In this document: positions 35,409-44,442 of the stretch, piece after piece
How the letters are laid out: each line of letters starts with the position of its first letter
Numbering within the stretch: position 1 is the first letter of the stretch
Assembly: GCF_000383915.1 (NCBI RefSeq)
Contig: NZ_KB912942.1
Location: forward strand, 2,773,195 to 2,837,194
Length of the DNA: 64,000 nt
Reading direction: 5' to 3'
Source: Amycolatopsis benzoatilytica AK 16/65
GTDB lineage: Bacteria; Actinomycetota; Actinomycetes; Mycobacteriales; Pseudonocardiaceae
Program-made: the position numbers and the translations under genes
Notes under the pieces: model-generated
The model's database searches: none
Seen by the model: the letters and a program-made list of their open reading frames with translations, nothing else
Told to the model about the DNA's origin: nothing

Positions 35409-37580
35409 TCAGCGCCCCGCGCGGGCGGGTCCGGCCGTGTTCCGGTCTCCGCCGGATCCGGGCAAGGACCCGTATCGTTCCATCCGCTGCCAGCGCAGCC
35501 TCGCCCCGGCGACCGCGGTCACCGCGGACTGGATGACAACGAGGTACATCAGCTGCCGGTAGACGAACTGCTGCAGCGGCAGGCTCCACAACGGACCCGG
35601 TCGCTCGCCGTCCAGGCGGAACGCGTACAGGCCCATGAACAGCTGCAGCAGCAGGAACCCGAGCCACACGCCGAGCACCCGGACCGGGTCGAGGAAGATC
35701 AGGCCGTACAGCGCGAACACGTCGACCGCCGGGGCGAGCAGCGGCAGCAGCACCTGGAACAGCAGCAGGTAGCCCAAACCTCGACGGCCCAGCTTCCCGG
35801 CCTGGCCGCGCTGCCGCAGCGCGGCCCGGTGCTTCCACATCGCCTGCATGGTGCCGTAGCACCAGCGGTAACGCTGGCGCCACAACGCGCCCAGCGAAGC
35901 CGGCGCCTCGGTCCAGGCGATCGCCTCCTCCTGGTAGACGACGCGCCAGCCGTCGCGGCTCAGTGCCATCGTCAGGTCGGTGTCCTCGGCCAGGGTGTTG
36001 TCCGGCACGCCGCCCGCGCGACGCAGCGCCGAGCGGCGGAACGCGCCGACCGCACCGGGGACGGTCGGCATGCATTCGGCGAGGTCGAACAGCCGGCGGT
36101 CCAGGTTGAAGCCGACCACGTATTCGATGTGCTGCCACCGCCCGAGCAAGCCGCCCCGGTTGATCACCTTCGCGTTGCCCGAAACCGCTCCGACCCGTCG
36201 GTCGGCGAACGGCTGCACCAGCTTCCGGACCGTGTCCGGCTCGAAGACGGTGTCGCCGTCGACCATCACCACCAGCTGGCACGACGCGTGCGCGATGCCG
36301 GTGTTGAGCGCGGCCGGTTTGCCGCCGTTGCGTTGCCGGATCACTCGGACCCGAGGCAGCCGCAGCGCTTCGGCCAGGTCGGCGGTGCCGTCGGTGGAGC
36401 CGTCGTCCACGACCAGGATCTCGACCGGATGGTCGGACGCCGCCAGCGAACGGACCGCGGCCTCGATCCCGGCGCTCTCGTTGTAGGCGGGCACGATCAC
36501 GGTCACCGGCTCGGTCACCGGCCCCGCGCTCTGCCAGGGCTGCGCTGTCCGCTTGTGCCGCCGTGCGGCCGCCAGGGTCACCGCCGCGCGGAGCACGCTC
36601 AACGCTCCGGCTGCGTAGAGCAGCCAGTTCAGCACGTTCAAAAGCCAGCCGCTGCCGGTCAGGATCCAGATCAGCGCGAGCCCGAGCCAGTGCTCGGCCC
36701 AGGACGCCGGTTTCATCGCCCCGGTCAGCCCGGTCGCGGAGCTGACCGTGCCCACCGCGATTCCCTGCCGCTGGTACTCGGTGAGCAGCCGGTCGAGCGC
36801 CGCCACCGACTGCGACCGGTCGCCGCCGGCGTCGTGCATCAGCACCACCTGGCCGGCCTTCGCGTCCGCCAGGCCGCCCGCCACGATCCGGTCGACGCCC
36901 GGGCGCTGCCAGTCCTCGGTGTCCCGGGTGGTCAGCACCGTCAGGTAGCCGTCGGCACCGGCCTGCTGGACAGCGGCCCAGTCGGCGTCGTCCAAGGCGT
37001 CGTTGACCGAGGAGTACGGCGGCCGCAGCAACGTGGTGGTCCGGCCGGTGGCACCGGCCAGCGCGAGCTGCGTTTCGCGCAGCTGCACCGTCCGCTGCCA
37101 AGCGGGGATCAGGCCCAGGTTCGGATGGGTGAAGGTGTGCACGCCCACCTCGTGGCCGTCGCCGACGACCTGCTGGACCAGTCCGGGCTCGGCGACCACC
37201 TGAGTGCCGACCATGAAGAACGTCGCATGGACCTGGTGCTTGCGCAGCACTTCGAGGATCTTCGGGGTCCACTCCGGGTCCGGCCCGTCGTCGAAGGTCA
37301 GCGCGACGGTCCCGGCTCGCGGCCGGGCGGTCCGCGGCTGCCCGTTCTCCAGCGAAACCACCGGCCCGCCCGCGGAGACCGACGCGGGAACCTGGCCCGA
37401 GCTGCCCTGGGACTGGCCCGCCCCGTCCGGTGTGCTGCCGAACCGGTGCTGCGTGTACCCCTCGATCAGCAGCGCGCAGCTGAGCGTGACCACGAGAACG
37501 GCCAGCAGCAGCCAATGCGTCCGCGGCGGCACGTCGCGCACGCGCACATGACGCCCGCTCGGTCGGCGAGTTCTGTTCAT
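35409..37580 (-). CDS. Bifunctional polysaccharide deacetylase / family 2 glycosyltransferase
   Basis: A 723-residue membrane enzyme resembling MatB of Streptomyces, which makes an extracellular poly-N-acetylglucosamine-type polymer. After an N-terminal TM (about 22-42), a NodB deacetylase domain (about 85-285) has TFDDGPDPEWTP with the catalytic Asp pair, HTFTHP with metal His, and RPPYSS. A TM hairpin follows (about 310-345). The GT2 domain (about 365-600) has VIVPAYNES, VVDDGSTDG, DGDTVFEPD, LAEDTDLTMAL and the processive QRYRW motif. Four C-terminal TM helices form the channel. The gene starts 10 bases after the small membrane protein gene. Confidence 0.9.
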   Translation of the reverse strand: MNRTRRPSGRHVRVRDVPPRTHWLLLAVLVVTLSCALLIEGYTQHRFGSTPDGAGQSQGSSGQVPASVSAGGPVVSLENGQPRTARPRAGTVALTFDDGPDPEWTPKILEVLRKHQVHATFFMVGTQVVAEPGLVQQVVGDGHEVGVHTFTHPNLGLIPAWQRTVQLRETQLALAGATGRTTTLLRPPYSSVNDALDDADWAAVQQAGADGYLTVLTTRDTEDWQRPGVDRIVAGGLADAKAGQVVLMHDAGGDRSQSVAALDRLLTEYQRQGIAVGTVSSATGLTGAMKPASWAEHWLGLALIWILTGSGWLLNVLNWLLYAAGALSVLRAAVTLAAARRHKRTAQPWQSAGPVTEPVTVIVPAYNESAGIEAAVRSLAASDHPVEILVVDDGSTDGTADLAEALRLPRVRVIRQRNGGKPAALNTGIAHASCQLVVMVDGDTVFEPDTVRKLVQPFADRRVGAVSGNAKVINRGGLLGRWQHIEYVVGFNLDRRLFDLAECMPTVPGAVGAFRRSALRRAGGVPDNTLAEDTDLTMALSRDGWRVVYQEEAIAWTEAPASLGALWRQRYRWCYGTMQAMWKHRAALRQRGQAGKLGRRGLGYLLLFQVLLPLLAPAVDVFALYGLIFLDPVRVLGVWLGFLLLQLFMGLYAFRLDGERPGPLWSLPLQQFVYRQLMYLVVIQSAVTAVAGARLRWQRMERYGSLPGSGGDRNTAGPARAGR

Positions 37581-37590
37581 GTCGGTGCGG

Positions 37591-38094
37591 TCACGCCTTC
37601 TTCGTCGGAGTCGCGCGTTTTGTCTGCCCCGGCGGGGTGAATGTCGGATTCCGGCCCGGTGCTGACGCCGACGGTGCGGTGCTCGGCGGAGCGGGCGCGG
37701 TGGTCAGCGCCGGTGCGCCCGCGGGCGTCGTCCCGACCGCGGCCGGCCGGGTGGTGCGCGACGCTTCGGGCGCCCGGGAATGCACGGCCGGACTGCTCGT
37801 CGGCGCGGTCGAGCCCGGCGCTTCGGTCTGTTCCGGCGCAGCATGGTTGCCGGGCAGCGCCGAGTCCGGCAGCGGCAGGATTGCGCGCGGCAGTCCTGGT
37901 CCGCCGAGCAACGTGCTGACCAGCAGAACGAGGTAAGCGAGCGCGGGCGCGGCCAGGAACCATCCGAATCGCCGCACGCGGCTGCGCCGCTGTCCGCTGC
38001 CGTCGACGAACACCGGGCCCTCCTCCGGAGACCCTGCTTCCGGGGAAAGCAGGACCACAGTGGGTCTGTCCGGGTCGGTCGGCGCATCGTGCAT
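37591..38094 (-). CDS. Single-pass membrane protein with Pro/Ser/Thr-rich tail, partner of the polysaccharide enzyme
   Basis: A 167-residue protein of unknown function. It has a cytoplasmic N-terminus with a basic RRSRVRRFG patch, one TM helix (about residues 47-67, LAAPALAYLVLLVSTLLGG), then about 95 extracytoplasmic residues that are mostly Ala, Pro, Ser and Thr and end KRATPTKKA. No enzyme motif. It is directly upstream of, and surely co-transcribed with, the deacetylase/GT2 gene, so a role in polymer export or surface attachment is plausible. ATG 38094 is used. GTG 38106 is possible. Confidence 0.75.
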   Translation of the reverse strand: MHDAPTDPDRPTVVLLSPEAGSPEEGPVFVDGSGQRRSRVRRFGWFLAAPALAYLVLLVSTLLGGPGLPRAILPLPDSALPGNHAAPEQTEAPGSTAPTSSPAVHSRAPEASRTTRPAAVGTTPAGAPALTTAPAPPSTAPSASAPGRNPTFTPPGQTKRATPTKKA

Positions 38095-38414
38095 GGCGTC
38101 AGACACTAATCGGCGCGCCCCCTTCGCGCGACGGTGGCCTCGCCCACGACCGGCCGGTGGGAACTTGACGTTCGGCGGCCGGATCCGGTCGGGAAATCCC
38201 GTCGATGCGCGGCCGAAGATCAAGAACCGCAACCGGATCCGTCGATCCGACACCGGCTGCGGGGTCCACATCGGACAGTCTGGCTCGCGGGCGGACGGCC
38301 GCGCGAGCGAAGGACGCCATGGAATCTGGTGCCCGGCAAAGAAGAAAGTTTCCGACCGGGGCGAGTACCGTTGCCCGGGACGGGTATCCGGCCGGGCGAG
38401 GAGGTGCGTTGACG
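38095..38414. other. Divergent promoter region, no gene seen
   Basis: 320 bases between the small membrane protein gene and the permease gene. Frames that cross it are out of phase with both neighbours and show no domain. A GGCGAGGAGG ribosome site at its end serves the permease. No clear operator dyad was found. Confidence 0.5.
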
Positions 38415-39596
38415 ATGTCCGCGATAGGGCACGCGCTGGCGGTGGCCGGGTCCATGACCTGGGAGATCCTCTGGGCCCTGATCCTGGGATTCCTGCTGTC
38501 CGCGGTGGTGCAGGCGGCGGTGCGGAAAGCCACGATCGTCCGGCTGCTCGGCGACGACCGGCCGCGCACCCTCGCGGTGGCGTCCCTGCTCGGCGCGGCG
38601 TCCTCGTCGTGCTCCTACGCGGCGGTCGCGCTGGCGCGGTCGCTGTTTCGCAAGGGCGCGCACTTCACCGCGGCGATGGCGTTCGAAATCGGCTCCACCA
38701 ATCTGGTGGTCGAGCTGGGCGTCATCATGGCGCTGCTGCTGGGCTGGCAGTTCACCGCCGCGGAGTTCGTCGGCGGCCCGCTGATGATCGTCCTGGTCGC
38801 GGTGCTCTTCCGGGTGCTGGTGCGGAAGCGGCTGCTCGCGCAGGCCCGGGAGCAGGCGGAGCGAGGGCTGGCCGGTTCGATGGAAGGGCACGCCGCGATG
38901 GACATGTCCGTGCCGGGCGAAGGCTCGTTCCGGCGGCGGCTGTTCTCCCCGGCCGGATTCACCTCGGTCGCGCACGTGTTCACCATGGAATGGGCAGCGA
39001 TCCTGCGGGATCTGGTCGTCGGGCTGCTGATCGCCGGCGCGGTCGCGGCGTGGGTGCCGGATTCGTTCTGGCAGGCGTTCTTCTTCACCGGGCACCCGCT
39101 GGCGTCCGCGCTGTGGGGGCCGCTGATCGGGCCGGTCGTCGCGATCCTCTCGTTCGTCTGCTCCATCGGCAACGTCCCGCTCGCGGCGGTGCTGTGGAAC
39201 GGCGGCATCAGCTTCGGCGGCGTCGTCGCGTTCATCTTCGCCGACCTGCTGATCCTGCCGATCCTCGCGATCTACCGGAAGTACTACGGCATCCGGATGA
39301 CGCTGGCGCTGCTGGGGATCTTCTACGCCGCGATGGTCGGCGCCGGCTATCTGGTCGAGCTGCTGTTCGGCACGTTCGGCCTGATCCCGCGGGAACGCTC
39401 GGCGACCGTGCTGTCCGAGGGCATCTCCTGGAACTACACCACCTGGCTCAACATCGCGTTCCTGCTTCTCGCCGCGGTGCTGCTGGTCCGGTTCTTCCGC
39501 ACCGGCGGCAGGGAAATGCTGCGGATGATGGGCGGTTCGCCGGACGCGATGGCCGCGCACGACTCGCCGGGACGCGACGACCGCCCCGCGTCCTGA
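38415..39596 (+). CDS. Permease of the DUF318/ArsP (YraQ-like) family
   Basis: A 393-residue protein with 8-10 TM helices in two homologous halves. Each half has the family's cysteine-containing loop: GAASSSCSYAAVALARSL in the first and SFVCSIGNVPLAAVLWNGG in the second. ArsP proteins of this fold export trivalent organoarsenicals, but most YraQ/DUF318 members have no known substrate. The hydrophilic loop at about 135-175 carries HAAMDMS, a possible soft-metal site. ATG 38415 is 10 bases after GGAGG. The gene stands alone. Confidence 0.85.
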   Translation: MSAIGHALAVAGSMTWEILWALILGFLLSAVVQAAVRKATIVRLLGDDRPRTLAVASLLGAASSSCSYAAVALARSLFRKGAHFTAAMAFEIGSTNLVVELGVIMALLLGWQFTAAEFVGGPLMIVLVAVLFRVLVRKRLLAQAREQAERGLAGSMEGHAAMDMSVPGEGSFRRRLFSPAGFTSVAHVFTMEWAAILRDLVVGLLIAGAVAAWVPDSFWQAFFFTGHPLASALWGPLIGPVVAILSFVCSIGNVPLAAVLWNGGISFGGVVAFIFADLLILPILAIYRKYYGIRMTLALLGIFYAAMVGAGYLVELLFGTFGLIPRERSATVLSEGISWNYTTWLNIAFLLLAAVLLVRFFRTGGREMLRMMGGSPDAMAAHDSPGRDDRPAS

Positions 39597-39620
39597 TCCT
39601 CGCCATGCCTGATTCTCGCC

Positions 39621-40931
39621 ATGCGCGATTCGTTCAAGAAAGGGCTCCGGCGAATCCGTAGCGTCCGGTCCGTGACCGACCTGAGTGCGCTCGACGTCCT
39701 CGCCCCCGGCGACCCGGCCTACGAGGCCGGCCTCCCCGCCGTCCGGTGTGCGCGGCCGCGGCTGGTCGTGCGATGCCACTCGGTGTCGGACGTCCGCACT
39801 GCGATGGCGTACGCCGCCGCGACCGGGGAGCGCGTCGTGCCGCGCGGGGGCGGGCACTGCTTCGCCGGCCGGTCGTCGACCGACGGCATCGTGCTCGATC
39901 TTTCTCCGCTGGACCGGATCAGCGTCGCCGGCGGAACCGCTACGGTCGGCGCGGGTGCCCGGCTCGGGCCGCTGTACACGGCGCTGCACCACGTCGGCCA
40001 GACCATTCCCGCGGGGTGCGGGGACACCGTGGGCGTCGCCGGAGTGACGCTCGGCGGCGGCATCGGAATGCTCGGCCGCCGTTACGGGCTCACCTGCGAC
40101 CGGCTCGTCGGTGCGCAGGCGGTGCTCGCGGACCGCAGCGTCGTCGCCTGCGACCAGGAGCGCGAACCCGACCTGTTCTGGGCGCTGCGCGGTGCCGGCG
40201 GCGGCCAGTTCGGCATCGTCACGGAGTTCCGGTTCGCCACGGTGGCGGAGCCGAGCGCGTACCGGATCCACGGCAGCTGCGCCGGTACCGAACGGCTCGT
40301 CGCAGCCTGGCAGGACTGGGCTCCGGACGCGCCCGACTGGCTCACGCTGAACCTCACGCTCGACTCCGGCAGCGCGACACTGTTCGGAGCCGCCGTCGCT
40401 CCCCCTGGCACGCCCGAAGCGGTCGCCGCACTTCTTCGCGACTTCGCCGCGCTCGCCGGTCTTCCGCATGCGATCAGCTTCAGCCCGAGCACGCCCTACA
40501 GCACGGTGAAGTCCTCCTTTGCCGGCCTCGATGCGGACGACGAGCCGCGGCGGATCCGGTCGGAGTTCTTCTCCCGACCGATGTCCGGCTGTACTGTCCG
40601 GACGCTTCTGCAGCGGCTAAGCGGCGACCGGCGACTCGCGTTCACCGCGATGGGCGGCGCGTACAACCGGGTGGCCGAAGAGGCCACCGCGTTCGCCCAT
40701 CGGAGTACCCGGTACCTGCTCGAGCACATCGCCGAGCCGGGCGATCCGTGGGTGGACGAGTCCTGGGCGGTCGCGCACGCCGAAGGCACCGGCCGCGTGT
40801 ACCCGAATTTTCCCGACCTCGCGCTGCGCGACCCGGCGGCGGCGTACCACGCGGCCAACCACCGACGGCTGGCCGAGATCAAGCGCACCTACGACCCCGG
40901 CCGCGTTTTCGATTTTCCGCAGGCTGTCTGA
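39621..40931 (+). CDS. FAD-binding berberine-bridge-type oxidoreductase
   Basis: A flavoprotein oxidase/dehydrogenase of 436 residues (419 if GTG 39672 is the start). PCMH-type FAD domain with VVPRGGGHCFAGRSS, whose His is the usual 8-alpha FAD attachment site, then PAGCGDTVGVAGVTLGGGIGMLGRRYGL, with a Cys close to where bicovalent members have one. The substrate domain (about 210-380) and a C-terminal BBE motif (YHAANHRRLAEIKRTYDPGRVF) complete it. TAGCGT at 39659-39664 lies 7 bases before GTG 39672 and favours that shorter leaderless start. First gene of a three-gene redox operon with DHFR-like and PPOX-like genes. Confidence 0.88.
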   Translation: MRDSFKKGLRRIRSVRSVTDLSALDVLAPGDPAYEAGLPAVRCARPRLVVRCHSVSDVRTAMAYAAATGERVVPRGGGHCFAGRSSTDGIVLDLSPLDRISVAGGTATVGAGARLGPLYTALHHVGQTIPAGCGDTVGVAGVTLGGGIGMLGRRYGLTCDRLVGAQAVLADRSVVACDQEREPDLFWALRGAGGGQFGIVTEFRFATVAEPSAYRIHGSCAGTERLVAAWQDWAPDAPDWLTLNLTLDSGSATLFGAAVAPPGTPEAVAALLRDFAALAGLPHAISFSPSTPYSTVKSSFAGLDADDEPRRIRSEFFSRPMSGCTVRTLLQRLSGDRRLAFTAMGGAYNRVAEEATAFAHRSTRYLLEHIAEPGDPWVDESWAVAHAEGTGRVYPNFPDLALRDPAAAYHAANHRRLAEIKRTYDPGRVFDFPQAV

Positions 40932-40947
40932 GCAGAAGGACTTCGGA

Positions 40948-41550
40948 ATGACCAAAGTGTTCAGCGCACTGTCCGTTTCCGTCGACGGCTACATCAGTGG
41001 CCGCCGCCCCGAAGGAGCCGACGAAACCGGCAGTGGGCTCGGCGACGCGGGAACGCTCTTCGACTGGTACTTCACCGGCGACACCCCGAGCACTGTCTTC
41101 GACGGCTTCAAGCTCGCCGCGCCCAGCGCGAAGGTGTTCGACAGCCTCGCGAGCCGGGTCGGGGCTACCGTGGTCGGGCATGCGACCTACACCCACTCCA
41201 GCCATTTCGCGGGCGGCGGGCCGCATCCGAGCGCGCCGTTGTTCGTTGTCAGCCACCAGAAAGTGCCCGAGCTCAGCGGAACCCAGACCTGGGCCGCGAC
41301 CGTGCAGGAGGCCGTCGAAAGCGCTCGGGCGGCGGCCGGCGAGAAGGACGTCGCGCTGATGGGCGGCGTCTTGGTCACCGAGGCGATCAAAGCCGGGCTG
41401 GTCGACGAAGTGATCCTGCACCAGGTGCCGCTCCTGCTCGGCGGCGGACGCGCGTTCTTCCGCGAACTCCCCGAGCAGGTCCGGCTTCGGCTCGTCGACG
41501 CCGTGCCGGCACCCGGCGTCACGCACCTGCACTACGAAATCCTCCGCTGA
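40948..41550 (+). CDS. Dihydrofolate reductase-fold (RibD C-terminal) protein
   Basis: A 200-residue NADPH-type reductase of the RibD_C/DHFR superfamily. It has VSVDGYISGRRP, VVGHATYTHSSHF, PLFVVSHQKVPE, KDVALMGGVLVTEAIKAGLVDEVILHQVPLLLGGG. It lies 16 bases after the FAD oxidoreductase and 12 before the PPOX gene, with its own AGAAGGA ribosome site. True folate or pyrimidine substrates are unlikely. These proteins are common stand-alone reductases of unknown substrate in actinomycetes. Confidence 0.88.
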   Translation: MTKVFSALSVSVDGYISGRRPEGADETGSGLGDAGTLFDWYFTGDTPSTVFDGFKLAAPSAKVFDSLASRVGATVVGHATYTHSSHFAGGGPHPSAPLFVVSHQKVPELSGTQTWAATVQEAVESARAAAGEKDVALMGGVLVTEAIKAGLVDEVILHQVPLLLGGGRAFFRELPEQVRLRLVDAVPAPGVTHLHYEILR

Positions 41551-41562
41551 AAGGACGAAAGA

Positions 41563-41943
41563 ATGCTCGATCCCCGAATCCGCCCGATCCTCGAAGGCGC
41601 CCCGATCGCCCACCTCGCCACCGTCCTCCCGGACGGCGGACCGCACGTCGTTCCGGTGTGGATCGGCACGCACGACGAGCGCATCGTCTTCCTGACCGGA
41701 CCGGGCAGCCGCAAGGCGCGCAATCTCCAGCGCGACCCGCGAGCGGCGATTTCGCTTACCCCGCCGGACAACCCGTTCGAGCCGATCCTCATTCGCGGGC
41801 GAGTCGCGCAGTGGCTCGACGGCGACCCGGCGTGGGAGATCATCGACCGGGTGGCCGTGAAGTACATCGGACAGCCCTACTCGCGGGAGCTGGACCGGGT
41901 CGTCGGGCTGATCGAACCCGAGTGGCAGCACGCCGGGATGTGA
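41563..41943 (+). CDS. PPOX-class F420-dependent oxidoreductase
   Basis: A 126-residue split-barrel protein, full length for the F420/FMN single-domain class. AHLATVLPDGGPHVVPVWIGTHDERIVFLT, SRKARNLQRDPRAAISL and YIGQPYS follow the family pattern with the basic cofactor-phosphate residues K-x-R-N. Last gene of the FAD-oxidase/DHFR-like/PPOX operon. F420 is available in actinomycetes, so a deazaflavin reductase is the best guess. FMN cannot be ruled out. Confidence 0.85.
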   Translation: MLDPRIRPILEGAPIAHLATVLPDGGPHVVPVWIGTHDERIVFLTGPGSRKARNLQRDPRAAISLTPPDNPFEPILIRGRVAQWLDGDPAWEIIDRVAVKYIGQPYSRELDRVVGLIEPEWQHAGM

Positions 41944-41953
41944 ACGGCCGCGC

Positions 41954-42796
41954 TCAGAAGACGACGGACTCCGCCACGTCGCGTTGTGCTTCGAGCTGGC
42001 CCAACCGGTTCGTCAACGCGGCATGGACGATCTCGTAGGTGTCCGGGCCCAGTGCGAGGCGCAGTGGCGGGTCCGGCCGCAGGGTGGTCTCGTACAGCAC
42101 CGCGGCGATCTTGGCGGGATCGCCGGTCAGCTCACTGTCTTCAATCGACTCCAGGTACCGGCGCATCCGGCCGACCGGGTTGTCGCGGTACGGGCCGGTT
42201 TCGGTCGTGTACTGCAGCGCGGCGGCGAAGCCGGTCCGGGTCGCGCCGGGCTGCGCGATGGTGAGATGGATCCCGAACTCGGCGACCTCCCGCGCGACGC
42301 TCTCCGAGTAGCCTTCCAGCCCCCACTTCGCGGCGTGGTACGCGCTGTGCGTCGGCGCGCCGATCTGGCCGCCCAGGCTGGAGATCTGGATGATCCGGCC
42401 GCCGCCGCGGGCCCGCATCGGGGCCAGGAACGCCTTCGTGATCAGGATCGGCGCGATCAGCAGCACCTCGAGCTGGTCGCGGATCTGCGCGGCGGTCATT
42501 TCCTCGGCGGCGCCGACGACGGCGTAACCGGCGTTGTTCACTACGACGTCGACCGGCCGGTTCCGCTGGACCCGGCCGATCACCGCTGTGACGTCCTCCG
42601 GGTTCAGCAGATCGAGCCGTTCGACGGTCAGTTGCGCGCCGAAGGCAGCGGCGAGATCGCGCAGCGCGTCCGGCCGTCTGACCGTGGCGGTGACGTACTC
42701 GCCTCGGCGAAGGGCCTCGCCGACCAGATGGCGGCCGAGGCCGCCGGACGCTCCGGTGACGAACCAGTGCCGCGCGGCGCTGGACGGTGCAGACAT
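41954..42796 (-). CDS. SDR-family oxidoreductase (TetR-controlled)
   Basis: A 280-residue classical short-chain dehydrogenase. TGASGGLGRHLVGEAL, NNAGYAVVGAAEE, catalytic Ser in ISSLGGQ, Tyr and Lys in YHAAKWGLEGYSE, and QPGATRTGFA. Arg residues after beta-2 (TVRRPD) favour NADP. It is transcribed away from the TetR gene at 42893 across a gap with two matching palindromes, so it is the main target of that repressor. Its 3' end is 10 bases from the convergent PPOX gene. Substrate unknown. Confidence 0.9.
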   Translation of the reverse strand: MSAPSSAARHWFVTGASGGLGRHLVGEALRRGEYVTATVRRPDALRDLAAAFGAQLTVERLDLLNPEDVTAVIGRVQRNRPVDVVVNNAGYAVVGAAEEMTAAQIRDQLEVLLIAPILITKAFLAPMRARGGGRIIQISSLGGQIGAPTHSAYHAAKWGLEGYSESVAREVAEFGIHLTIAQPGATRTGFAAALQYTTETGPYRDNPVGRMRRYLESIEDSELTGDPAKIAAVLYETTLRPDPPLRLALGPDTYEIVHAALTNRLGQLEAQRDVAESVVF

Positions 42797-42823
42797 CGAG
42801 GGCCTCCCACGGGTTAGAGTTAA

Positions 42824-42871
42824 GCGGAACCCATTCCGGTTAACCTCGAAGATATCCGGAATGGATTCCGG
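42824..42871. promoter_or_regulatory. Two TetR operators between SDR and tetR
   Basis: CCGGAATGGATTCCGG (42856-42871) is a perfect 7+7 dyad. GCGGAACCCATTCCGG (42824-42839) is the same site with one arm base changed. The centres are 32 bp apart, so both lie on one face of the helix. Confidence 0.8.
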
Positions 42872-42892
42872 TTAGCAACCCGGGAGGAACCC

Positions 42893-43444
42893 ATGGCCGA
42901 CGCTCCACGCCGCACCAGGCGCGACGCGCTCGAGAACCGGGCGCGGCTGCTGGAGGTCGCCGCCCAGGCGTTCGCGGAGCACGGGCTCGCCACCGCGCCG
43001 GCGGCGATCGCGAAGAAGGCCGGCGTCGGCGTCGGCACTCTCTACCGGCACTTCCCCACCCGGGAAGCACTCATCGACGCGGCCTACCGCCACCAGCTCG
43101 CCGCGGTCTGCGAACGCGCACCCGCCCTGCTGGCGGAACACCCGGCAGAGGAAGCGTTCCGCCGATGGCTGACCGGTTTCCTGGACTACGTCCGCGCGAA
43201 GCACGGCATGTCCGAGGCCCTCAACGCGGTGATCGCCTCCGGCGTCGACCCGTACTCGGACAGCCGGACGATGCTGCTGCACGCGATCGGCACGTTCCAG
43301 GCCGCGGACGGCGCGCTCCGGGCCGACGTCCCGTCCGAGGACGTCCTGCTCCTCATCGGCGGGGTCGCCTACTCCGCGCAGCACTGCGAAGAGCCGCAGG
43401 CGAGCCGGCTCATCGACCTCGTACTGGCCGCGCTGGCCCGCTGA
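42893..43444 (+). CDS. TetR-family repressor
   Basis: A 183-residue repressor. HTH at about residues 15-60 (ENRARLLEVAAQAFAEHGLATAPAAIAKKAGVGVGTLYRHFPTRE in parts). The C-terminal domain belongs to the SbtR-type group (FRRWLTGFLDYVRAKHGMSEALNAVI, MLLHAIGTFQAADGALRADV). It is divergent from the SDR gene and flanked by two palindromes. GGGAGGA is 7 bases before ATG 42893. Its stop abuts the stop of the convergent LysR gene with no spacer. Confidence 0.9.
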   Translation: MADAPRRTRRDALENRARLLEVAAQAFAEHGLATAPAAIAKKAGVGVGTLYRHFPTREALIDAAYRHQLAAVCERAPALLAEHPAEEAFRRWLTGFLDYVRAKHGMSEALNAVIASGVDPYSDSRTMLLHAIGTFQAADGALRADVPSEDVLLLIGGVAYSAQHCEEPQASRLIDLVLAALAR

Positions 43445-44359
43445 TCACCGGCCGACCATCGAACTCATGCCCGGCGGCAGCTGCCCGCCGAGATAACGGA
43501 TCACGGCGTCCTGCAACGCTCGCGCCGCCCGCGGCTGTTCGACGTCGCGCCGGTAGGCGAGCCGGACCACCCGGCTCAGCCCGGGTTCGGTGAACCTCGT
43601 CCGCCGGAACCGGTCCCCCACCACGGTGCTCGGCACGACCGCGAGCCCCAGCCCGGCCTGCACCAGCTCCAGCACCGCGTCCATCTCGCCGCCTTCGATC
43701 GCGAAGAGCGGGTCGAACCCCTCGGCGCGGCAAGCGTTCACCGTCGCCTCCCGCAAGTCGTAGCCCTGCCGGAACATCACGAGCGGCCGGTCCCGCAGCG
43801 CGGCGATCGGCATCCGGCCGCGTACCGGGGCGGGCGCGCCCTTGGCCGAGATCACCACCAGATCCTCGACGAACAACGCACGGCTCTCCAGCCGGGGATC
43901 GTCGTGCACCCGGCTGTCGACGATCATCGCCAGGTCGAGAGCGCCTTCCGACAAAGCGGTCTGCAGATCGCGCGACCCGCTTTCGTGCAGCACCAGCTCG
44001 ATGCCCGGGTAGTCGCGGCGGAACGCGGCGAGCATCGCCGGCAGCAGGCCGGTGCACAGGCTGGGCGTCGCGCCGAGCCGCACGCGGCCGCGGCCCAGCT
44101 CGTCCAGCTCGCGGATCGCCCGGTACGCGTTCTCCGTTTCGGCGAGGATGCGGCGCGCGATCGGCAGCAGAGTCTCGCCCGCTTCGGTGAGCGTGACGTT
44201 GCCCCGGATCCGGTTGAACAACGCCGCGCCGACATCGCGTTCCAGCGCGCGGATCTGTTGCGACAGCGAGGGCTGCGCCACTCGCTCCTGTTCCGCGGCC
44301 CGGGTGAAGTGCCGCGTCTCGGCCACGGCCAGGAAGTACGCCAGCTGCTGGAACTGCAT
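43445..44359 (-). CDS. LysR-family regulator, divergent from sdhCAB
   Basis: A 304-residue LTTR. The HTH is [40 protein letters not shown], then [16 protein letters not shown]. The effector domain is at about 92-295 ([34 protein letters not shown] block, [12 protein letters not shown]). ATG 44359 gives the usual LTTR N-terminus. ATG 44371 is possible. It is divergent from the succinate dehydrogenase genes with about 80 bases between, the standard layout for a LysR that controls its neighbour, so it probably controls sdhCAB. Confidence 0.87.
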   Translation of the reverse strand: MQFQQLAYFLAVAETRHFTRAAEQERVAQPSLSQQIRALERDVGAALFNRIRGNVTLTEAGETLLPIARRILAETENAYRAIRELDELGRGRVRLGATPSLCTGLLPAMLAAFRRDYPGIELVLHESGSRDLQTALSEGALDLAMIVDSRVHDDPRLESRALFVEDLVVISAKGAPAPVRGRMPIAALRDRPLVMFRQGYDLREATVNACRAEGFDPLFAIEGGEMDAVLELVQAGLGLAVVPSTVVGDRFRRTRFTEPGLSRVVRLAYRRDVEQPRAARALQDAVIRYLGGQLPPGMSSMVGR

Positions 44360-44442
44360 ACCTCTAAGCATAGGCGCTGCCTATCATGTCCAGAGAAAGC
44401 ATGTGTTTGCCCTCTCGTCAGCCGCGACCTACCGTCGACGGC

